From Cellulosimicrobium funkei (GTDB lineage: Bacteria > Actinomycetota > Actinomycetes > Actinomycetales > Cellulomonadaceae), in NCBI RefSeq assembly GCF_004519295.1, contig NZ_SOZH01000004.1:186001-250000 (forward strand): a stretch of 64,000 nucleotides of DNA, given 5' to 3'. The position numbers were made by a program, and so were the translations under genes. Below are positions 59,083-64,000 of this stretch, piece after piece (position 1 is the stretch's first letter; the number at the start of each line of letters is the position of its first letter). The notes beneath the pieces were generated by a model. It did no database searches. It had not been told where the DNA came from and saw only the letters and a list, made by a program, of their open reading frames with translations.

Positions 59083-60078
59083 ATGCCGACCATGGCGTTC
59101 TCACCGGAGCTGGACCGGCTCGTCGCTGCGCAGGCCGGGCTCGTGTCGATCGACCAGCTGCTCGCCGCAGGGGTCTCCTCGCGCGTCGCTCGTCGTCGCG
59201 TCGACTCGGGTGCCTGGGCGCGCGTCACGCGTGGTGTCTACGACCTCTGGCCGCCGGCCGGTCAGCGCTGGGACTGGGACCATCGACGGCGGAGATCGGC
59301 GTGGGCGGGCCTGCTCGCGTTCGGCCCGGAGGCCATCGCCGTCGGGACGACGGCGCTCGTGCTGCACGGCGTCCAGGGGATCCCCGTCGGGGTCGCCCCG
59401 GAGGTCGCCCTGCCCCGTGCGAGCGACCGCACCACGCGTGACGGCATCCGCCTGCGGCAGTTCGACGACGGGATGACGACCGTCCAGATCGGTGGGCGAG
59501 CCGTCGCGACCGTCGAACGCGCCCTCGCCCAGGCGGTGCCCGAGCTGCCTCGCGCGCACGCGCTGGCCGACCTGGACTCCGCGCTGCACCGGCGGTCGAC
59601 CGACCCCGACGGGCTCGCGAGGGCGCACGACCTGGCACGAGGGCGTCGTGGCGTCGCCGCCACGCACGCGCTCTGGGGAATGGCGGACGGCCGCGCAGAG
59701 TCGCCGTTGGAGTCCTTCGGGCGGCTCGACTGCGTGGATGCGGGCGTGCCGCCCGACGTCCTCCAGCTGCCGGTGCTCGACGCGGACGGTCGCGTCGTCG
59801 CGCGGGGAGACATGGGTTGGCGCCTCGGTGGCGGGCGGTGGCTGGTGGCGGAGATGGACGGAGCGGACGTGCACTCCGACCCCCAGGCCGTGTACGCCGA
59901 CCGCACGCGCCAGAACCGTCTCGCCGCCTGGGGCACGATCGAGCTCCTCCGGTTCACGGGTCGTGACGTGCCGGGCGGCGTCGGCCCCGCGGTACGAACG
60001 TTCCTCGGGCACCGCGGCGCCCTCCCCGCGGCCAGACCGCCCGAACACGGGAGAGGCGACCGTCGAGCACGGGGTTGA
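59083..60078 (+). CDS. AbiEi-like antitoxin-domain protein with DUF559-like C-terminus (orphan)
   Basis: 331 aa. N-terminal winged helix of the AbiEi_4 type (LVAAQAGLVSIDQLLAAGVS, then RRRVDSGAWARVTRGVYDLW) and a C-terminal part with nuclease-like GDMGWRLGGGRWLVAEMDGA (D-x-E-x-D spacing as in PD-(D/E)xK folds). No AbiEii toxin gene is adjacent, so it is an orphan, as is frequent in actinobacteria. Two CACAGGG direct repeats (59008-59014, 59035-59041) precede the gene. The C-terminal about 12 codons and the stop lie inside a copy of the 60-bp repeat. ATG 59083 or 59092 could be the start; no ribosome binding site is clear. Confidence 0.75.
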   Translation: MPTMAFSPELDRLVAAQAGLVSIDQLLAAGVSSRVARRRVDSGAWARVTRGVYDLWPPAGQRWDWDHRRRRSAWAGLLAFGPEAIAVGTTALVLHGVQGIPVGVAPEVALPRASDRTTRDGIRLRQFDDGMTTVQIGGRAVATVERALAQAVPELPRAHALADLDSALHRRSTDPDGLARAHDLARGRRGVAATHALWGMADGRAESPLESFGRLDCVDAGVPPDVLQLPVLDADGRVVARGDMGWRLGGGRWLVAEMDGADVHSDPQAVYADRTRQNRLAAWGTIELLRFTGRDVPGGVGPAVRTFLGHRGALPAARPPEHGRGDRRARG

Positions 60079-60124
60079 AGACCCGAATCGGCGGATTCCG
60101 GTCTCTGACCCCGTGTTCGGCGGG
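60041..60124. repeat. 60-bp dispersed palindromic repeat, copy 3, with a left-arm half copy
   Basis: Full copy 60064-60124 (GAGCACGGGGT, CCGAATC, GGATTC, CCCCGTGTTCGG) at the end of the AbiEi gene; its left arm carries the AbiEi stop (60076-60078). Directly before it, 60041-60062 repeats the left arm of copy 2 (CCGAACACGG, GACCG). Together with copy 2 it brackets the AbiEi gene in direct orientation. Confidence 0.8.
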
Positions 60125-60161
60125 AGCCGGTTTCCGGGGAGGGGCGTGATAGGACGTACGG

Positions 60162-62546
60162 GTGAGCAATCTGGCTGGCACGCCCGGTACACCCGACCCG
60201 ACCGTGGGACCGTTCCACGATCTCGACCGATATCTCGCGATCCCGCGCGTCGGGGGCCTCGCGCTCTCGCCCGACGGGACGCGCCTCGTCACGACCGTCC
60301 AGACGCTCGACCCGCAGCGCACCGGGTACCGGGCGGCGCTGTGGGAGGTCGACCCGGCGGGGGAGGCGCCCGCGCGTCGGCTGACGCGTAGCACGAAGGG
60401 CGAGTCGAGCGCGACGTTCACGGGCGCGGGCGACGTGCTGTTCACGTCGGCGCGGCCCGACCCGGACGGCGGCTCCGACGACGACGCGACGTCGGCGCTG
60501 TGGCTGCTGCCGGCGTCGGGCGGGGAGGCACGCGTGGTCGCCACGGCGCCCGCGGGCGTGAGCGGGCCGCTCGCGGCGACGGACGCGCCGGTCGTGTCGG
60601 TCGCGGCGTCGGTGCTGCCGAGCGCGCGCGACCTCGCGCATGACGCCGAGCTCCGGTCGGCGCGCAAGGACGCGAAGGTCGCGGCGATCCTGCACAGCGC
60701 CTACCCCGTGCGGCAGTGGGACCACGACCGCGGCCCCGACGAGGCGCACCGGTTCGTCGGCGACCTCACGACGCTGGTCGACGCGCCCGCGCAGCCCCTC
60801 CCCGCCCCGGCCGCCCCGACCGACGCGCCCGCGCCCTCGGGCAGCGCCGCGCCGCTCGCCGCCGCGCCGCTCGCCGCGGGAGCGCAGGGCACCGCCGCGG
60901 AGCACGCCGCCGAGCACGCCGCAGCCGAGCACGACGCGCGGCTGCTCGACCTGCGCGACGTGAGCCGCGGCGTCGGGCACGACGGCACGGCGCCCGGGCG
61001 CGCGCTGCACGAGCACTCGGCGGACCTGTCCGCCGACGGCACGACGCTCGTCACGACGTGGCAGGTGCCGGGTCCCGGCCCGCAGGTGCGCAGCACGCTC
61101 GTCGCGATCGACACGGCGACGGGCGCGCGCCGCACGCTCGTCGACGAGCCGCGCGCCGAGGCGCACTCGCCCCGCATCTCGCCCGACGGCGCGTGGGTCG
61201 CGTTCGTGCGCGAGACGATCTCGACGCCGCACCAGGCGCCGGAGGAGAGCCTCGCCGTCGTGCCGCTGCACGGGCCGGACGGGCCCGCCGGGACCGCGGA
61301 GGGCCACGACGACTCGGCGACGACGCGCGCCGAGAACCACGCGTCGCCGCGCACGCTCGTGCCGCACTGGGACCGCTGGCCGACGTCGCTGCGCTGGCTG
61401 CCCGACGGCTCGGGCCTGCTCGTCACCGCGGACGACGACGGCCGCGGCCCGGTCTTCCTCGTCCCCTTCGACCCCGCGGGCAACGGCGCGGCCGAGCACG
61501 GCACGGCGGAGCGCGTGACGAGCGACGACGCGACGTTCACGGACGTGCAGGTCGCGCCCGACGGCCGGACGCTCTACGCGCTGCGGACGAGCTACCTGGA
61601 GCCCGCGCACCCGGTGCGCGTCGACCTCGGCGCGTTCCTCGACTCCGGCATGGCGGGTGGCCGCACGCCGGTGCCCGCGACGCCGCTGCGCGGCCCGGTC
61701 GCGACGCCCGACCTGCCGGGCACGCTCGTCGACGTCGAGACGGCGGCGGGGGACGACGTGCGCGTGCGGGGCTGGCTCGCGCTGCCGCACGGCGCGTCCG
61801 CGGAGGACCCGGCACCGCTGCTGCTGTGGATCCACGGCGGCCCGCTCGGGTCGTGGAACGCGTGGAGCTGGCGCTGGAACCCGTGGCTGATGGTCGCGCA
61901 GGGGTACGCGGTGCTGCTGCCGGACCCGGCGCTGTCGACCGGGTACGGGCAGGACTTCGTGCAGCGCGGGTGGGGCGCGTGGGGCAAGGCCCCGTACACG
62001 GACCTGCTCGCGATCACGGACGCCGTGGAGGCGCGCCCGGAGATCGACGCGACCCGGACGGCCGCGATGGGCGGGTCCTTCGGCGGGTACATGGCGAACT
62101 GGGTCGCGGGCCACACGGACCGCTTCCGCGCGATCGTCACGCACGCGAGCCTGTGGGCGCTGGACCAGTTCGGCCCGACGACCGACCACGCGTACTACTG
62201 GGCGCGCGAGATGACGGACGAGATGGCGCTGGAGAACAGCCCGCACCGGTTCGTCCAGGACATCGTGACGCCGATGCTCGTCATCCACGGCGACAAGGAC
62301 TATCGCGTGCCGATCGGCGAGGGCCTGCGGCTCTGGTACGAGCTGCTCGCGTCGTCCGGGCTGCCCGCCGGCCCGGACGGCGACACGGTGCACCGGTTCC
62401 TCTTCTACCCGGACGAGAACCACTGGATCCTCCAGCCGCAGCACGCGAAGGTCTGGTACCAGGTGGTGCTGGCCTTCCTCGCGGAGCACGTGCTGGGGGC
62501 CGCCCCGGGCGAGGGCGACGCCGCGTTGCCGACGACGCTCGGCTGA
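60162..62546 (+). CDS. S9 family (prolyl oligopeptidase-type) serine peptidase
   Basis: 794 aa, cytoplasmic. The first about 560 residues are a beta-propeller with repeated LSPDGTRLV, ISPDGAWVAF and VAPDGRTLY units; an Ala/His-rich insertion lies near 215-260. The C-terminal alpha/beta hydrolase domain has the nucleophile S639 in GGSFGGYMANWV, Asp in HGDKDYRVP and His in DENHWI. LLWIHGGPLGSWNAWSWRWN is the oxyanion region. GTG appears leaderless: TAGGAC ends six bases before. Acylaminoacyl-peptidase or dipeptidyl-peptidase activity is possible. Confidence 0.9.
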   Translation: MSNLAGTPGTPDPTVGPFHDLDRYLAIPRVGGLALSPDGTRLVTTVQTLDPQRTGYRAALWEVDPAGEAPARRLTRSTKGESSATFTGAGDVLFTSARPDPDGGSDDDATSALWLLPASGGEARVVATAPAGVSGPLAATDAPVVSVAASVLPSARDLAHDAELRSARKDAKVAAILHSAYPVRQWDHDRGPDEAHRFVGDLTTLVDAPAQPLPAPAAPTDAPAPSGSAAPLAAAPLAAGAQGTAAEHAAEHAAAEHDARLLDLRDVSRGVGHDGTAPGRALHEHSADLSADGTTLVTTWQVPGPGPQVRSTLVAIDTATGARRTLVDEPRAEAHSPRISPDGAWVAFVRETISTPHQAPEESLAVVPLHGPDGPAGTAEGHDDSATTRAENHASPRTLVPHWDRWPTSLRWLPDGSGLLVTADDDGRGPVFLVPFDPAGNGAAEHGTAERVTSDDATFTDVQVAPDGRTLYALRTSYLEPAHPVRVDLGAFLDSGMAGGRTPVPATPLRGPVATPDLPGTLVDVETAAGDDVRVRGWLALPHGASAEDPAPLLLWIHGGPLGSWNAWSWRWNPWLMVAQGYAVLLPDPALSTGYGQDFVQRGWGAWGKAPYTDLLAITDAVEARPEIDATRTAAMGGSFGGYMANWVAGHTDRFRAIVTHASLWALDQFGPTTDHAYYWAREMTDEMALENSPHRFVQDIVTPMLVIHGDKDYRVPIGEGLRLWYELLASSGLPAGPDGDTVHRFLFYPDENHWILQPQHAKVWYQVVLAFLAEHVLGAAPGEGDAALPTTLG

Positions 62547-62551
62547 CCTGT

Positions 62552-62577
62552 GGGCCGCCGCCCGCGGGCGGCGGCCC
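62552..62577. terminator. 26-bp perfect palindrome after S9 peptidase gene
   Basis: GGGCCGCCGCCCG followed by its exact reverse complement, five bases past the stop. It can serve the S9 gene and the convergent small gene at 62618. Confidence 0.65.
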
Positions 62578-62617
62578 GCAGGGCTCCCCCCCGACGGCCA
62601 GCGTCAGGCGACCGCCG

Positions 62618-62824
62618 TCAGGCGACGGTCGACGGGAGCCCCGCGGCCGCCGCGCGCCAGCGCCGCACGAGGCGCCGGTCGGCGGCGCCGCGCGCGGCCG
62701 CCCACAGGCAGTGCTGGGTCGTCTCGCGGTGCTCGAGGAGCGCGTCGCGGTCGTTCTCGAGCGCCCAGAGCAGGGCGGTGCGCACCTCGGTGCGCGAGGG
62801 GGCGGAGGGCAGGGTGTCGTGCAT
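62618..62824 (-). CDS. Small hypothetical protein
   Basis: 68 aa, Arg/Ala-rich and predicted helical (TEVRTALLWALENDRDALLE, AADRRLVRRWRAAAAGL), one Cys. I do not recognise it. Ribosome binding site weak. A run of seven T at 62919-62925 (A-tract on the coding strand, about 95 bases upstream) may be an UP-like element of its promoter. Codon use has the usual high third-position GC. Confidence 0.55.
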   Translation of the reverse strand: MHDTLPSAPSRTEVRTALLWALENDRDALLEHRETTQHCLWAAARGAADRRLVRRWRAAAAGLPSTVA

Positions 62825-62955
62825 GGTCCGTCTCGTCGTCCGTCGTTCTGCGGCGGCCGGTCGGCCGTCCACACGAGGAGAAGGCAGAAGTCTCCGTCTG
62901 TGACGCGACTTCGGGGACTTTTTTTCCGGAACGCGCACGATGTCTCACCCGGAGG

Positions 62956-63693
62956 TCAGGAGACGGCGTCGACGATCACGGCCGCGAGGTCCCGCGGGCG
63001 GGAGAACATCGGCCAGTGGCCGGTCGGGAGGTCGACGTAGGTGACGTCCTCGACCTCGCCCAGCTCGGTGTGCAGGGGCGGCCCCGGGTGCGCCATCTCG
63101 GCGAGGACGGCGGACGGGATCGACGAGCAGACGGCGGTCGCGGGCACCTTCAGGCGGCCCGGGTCCGACACCCGCACCGCCCCCCGCGCGACGGGCCCGG
63201 GGGTGGGCACCGCCCGCTCGCGGAACCGCGCCAGCGCGGCCTCGTCCAGCCCGTCGAGGCTCGACCCGGCCTCGGCGAGCTCCTCCCACGTCGGGAGCGG
63301 GACCTCCGCGGCGTCGGCCGGGAGGCCCGGCGACAGCGCCGCGCCGTCGACGAGCGGGCCCGTGTCGACGTAGACGACGCGCTCGATGCGCGCGGGGCCC
63401 CGGTCGAGGGCCTCCTGCACGACCGGCCCGCCGCCGCTGTGCCCCACGAGCACGACGCGGCCGTCGAGCCCGTCCACGAGTTCCGTGACCGCGGCGACGT
63501 GGTCCGCGCGCGTGACGTGCGCGCGGTCGGCGGCGGTCGCGCCGGGCTCCAGGCCCGGCAGGGTCACCGGGTGCGGGACGAGGCCGGCGGCCTCGAGGTG
63601 GGGGACGACGTCGTCCCAGGCCCACGCGCCGAGCCAGAAGCCGGGGACGAGGACGACGTGGACGGGCTGCTCGGGTGTTCCGTGGGTGCTCAT
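62956..63693 (-). CDS. Alpha/beta hydrolase (EstC-like)
   Basis: 245 aa. Core blocks: HVVLVPGFWLGAWAWDDVVP (oxyanion), the nucleophile S86 in VLVGHSGGGPVVQEAL, and the C-terminal His in DLPTGHWPMFSRPRDLA. Resembles small salicylate-esterase/EstC-type enzymes; substrate unknown. GAGGG-rich leader. Divergent from a YafY/WYL regulator across 50 bases that contain an operator-like palindrome, so it is probably that regulator's target. Confidence 0.9.
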   Translation of the reverse strand: MSTHGTPEQPVHVVLVPGFWLGAWAWDDVVPHLEAAGLVPHPVTLPGLEPGATAADRAHVTRADHVAAVTELVDGLDGRVVLVGHSGGGPVVQEALDRGPARIERVVYVDTGPLVDGAALSPGLPADAAEVPLPTWEELAEAGSSLDGLDEAALARFRERAVPTPGPVARGAVRVSDPGRLKVPATAVCSSIPSAVLAEMAHPGPPLHTELGEVEDVTYVDLPTGHWPMFSRPRDLAAVIVDAVS

Positions 63694-63715
63694 GCAGCCA
63701 CCCTCGCAGGGTGTC

Positions 63716-63735
63716 GGTGACACCTGTCTGTCACC
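63716..63735. promoter_or_regulatory. Operator-like inverted repeat in the divergent promoter
   Basis: GGTGACA (63716-63722) and TGTCACC (63729-63735) are perfect arms with a six-base spacer, in the 50-base gap. CATTCT (63735-63740) is a possible -10 for the regulator gene. Likely binding site of the adjacent regulator. Confidence 0.6.
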
Positions 63736-63743
63736 ATTCTGGG

Positions 63744-64000
63744 GTGAACAGGACGGAGCGCCTCTACGCGCTCGCGGAGGAGCTGCGCCGCGCGGGCCGG
63801 ACGGGCACGACGGGGCCGCGTCTCGCCGCGGCGCTCGAGGTGAGCGAACGGACGATCAAGCGCGACGTCGCCGCGCTCCAGCAGGCCGGGCTCACGATCT
63901 GGGCCCAGGCGGGGCCCGGGGGCGGGTACGTGCTCGACCCGAGCGCGTCGCTGCCACCCGTGAACTTCACGCCCGGCCAGGCCGTCGCCGTGGCCGTCGC
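63744..64000 (+). CDS. YafY/WYL-type helix-turn-helix regulator, N-terminal part (cut by window edge)
   Basis: 85 codons visible. HTH_11-type winged helix RLYALAEELRRAGRTGTTGP then LAAALEVSERTIKRDVAALQ, followed by AGLTIWAQAGPGGGYVLDPS, the usual start of YafY/WYL regulators. The ligand (WYL) domain is beyond the edge. GTG 63744 gives the family-typical MNRTERL start. Confidence 0.88.
   Translation, partial: MNRTERLYALAEELRRAGRTGTTGPRLAAALEVSERTIKRDVAALQQAGLTIWAQAGPGGGYVLDPSASLPPVNFTPGQAVAVAV

Noticed and set aside
59262-62489. A 1075-codon minus-strand frame over the S9 peptidase gene
   Set aside because: Antisense to a gene with intact Ser/Asp/His triad and propeller repeats; composition is typical of shadow frames.
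62919-62925. Seven-T run as a rho-independent terminator
   Set aside because: No stable stem precedes it on the plus strand and no plus-strand gene ends there; a promoter A-tract for the small minus-strand gene is likelier.
1-64000. CRISPR arrays, tRNA, rRNA, transposases
   Set aside because: I looked for regularly spaced repeats, cloverleaf-like segments and transposase motifs in the gaps and saw none; gaps are almost all shorter than 330 bases.

Overview
The window is very GC-rich (third codon positions are almost always G or C), many genes start with GTG, neighbouring genes are commonly coupled by 4-base ATGA/GTGA overlaps, and several genes look leaderless. Together with the gene content (coproporphyrin-type haem genes, a HemD-winged-helix nitrate regulator, GlnR-like boxes, WXG100-type proteins, GH92 and GHL10 glycosidases) this points to an actinobacterium. 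A Cellulosimicrobium/Cellulomonas-like member of the Micrococcales is my inference; no rRNA or marker gene proves it.

Layout. 1-7.6 kb: haem biosynthesis, hemE-hemY-hemC-hemD-hemB-hemL on the minus strand (hemL runs off the left edge) and hemA divergent. 7.8-24.3 kb: mixed housekeeping and secreted functions: GH92 mannosidase, Ppx/GppA phosphatase, CoA-transferase, secreted M23 peptidase with SH3 repeats, a large WXG-domain protein, NUDIX hydrolase, GHL10 glycosidase, PurB, a WXG100-like protein coupled to an alpha/beta hydrolase, a holin-like membrane protein and a HisC/Pat aminotransferase. 24.3-27.5 kb: a lactococcin-972-type bacteriocin locus (precursor, large membrane protein, ABC ATPase) with an inverted repeat just ahead of the precursor gene. 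28-31.8 kb: a three-gene 2-oxoacid dehydrogenase operon (E1alpha, E1beta, E2; no E3). 32-33.2 kb: a tightly overlapped cassette of lipoprotein, 30-residue membrane peptide and DUF6766-like protein.

33.3-45.5 kb: nitrate/nitrite assimilation in two transcription units, narK-nasA-FAD reductase and nirB-nirD-cysG-HemD/wHTH regulator-sirohydrochlorin chelatase. Each is preceded by a four-half-site GlnR-type box with the same distance to a TAGCGT -10-like element. Nitrate is imported, reduced to nitrite by NasA plus its FAD partner, then to ammonium by NirBD; CysG and the chelatase provide the sirohaem. 45.5-48.7 kb: SoxR with a divergent quinone oxidoreductase-MFS exporter operon and a clear SoxR-type operator. 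48.7-50.2 kb: GNAT and nitroreductase. 50.4-56 kb: a six-gene MoxR/DUF58/VWA (Bat-like) operon. 56.2-64 kb: PPOX-family flavoprotein, CopD-CtaG fusion, an orphan AbiEi-like gene bracketed by copies of a 60-bp palindromic repeat, an S9 peptidase, a small hypothetical, an alpha/beta hydrolase and a divergent YafY/WYL-type regulator cut by the right edge.

No rRNA, tRNA, CRISPR array, insertion sequence or transposase was seen. The features that best repay attention are the bacteriocin locus with its operator-like repeat, the dispersed 60-bp palindrome family, the in-frame palindromic insertion in hemD, the paired GlnR boxes, the SoxR regulon and the two WXG-domain loci.
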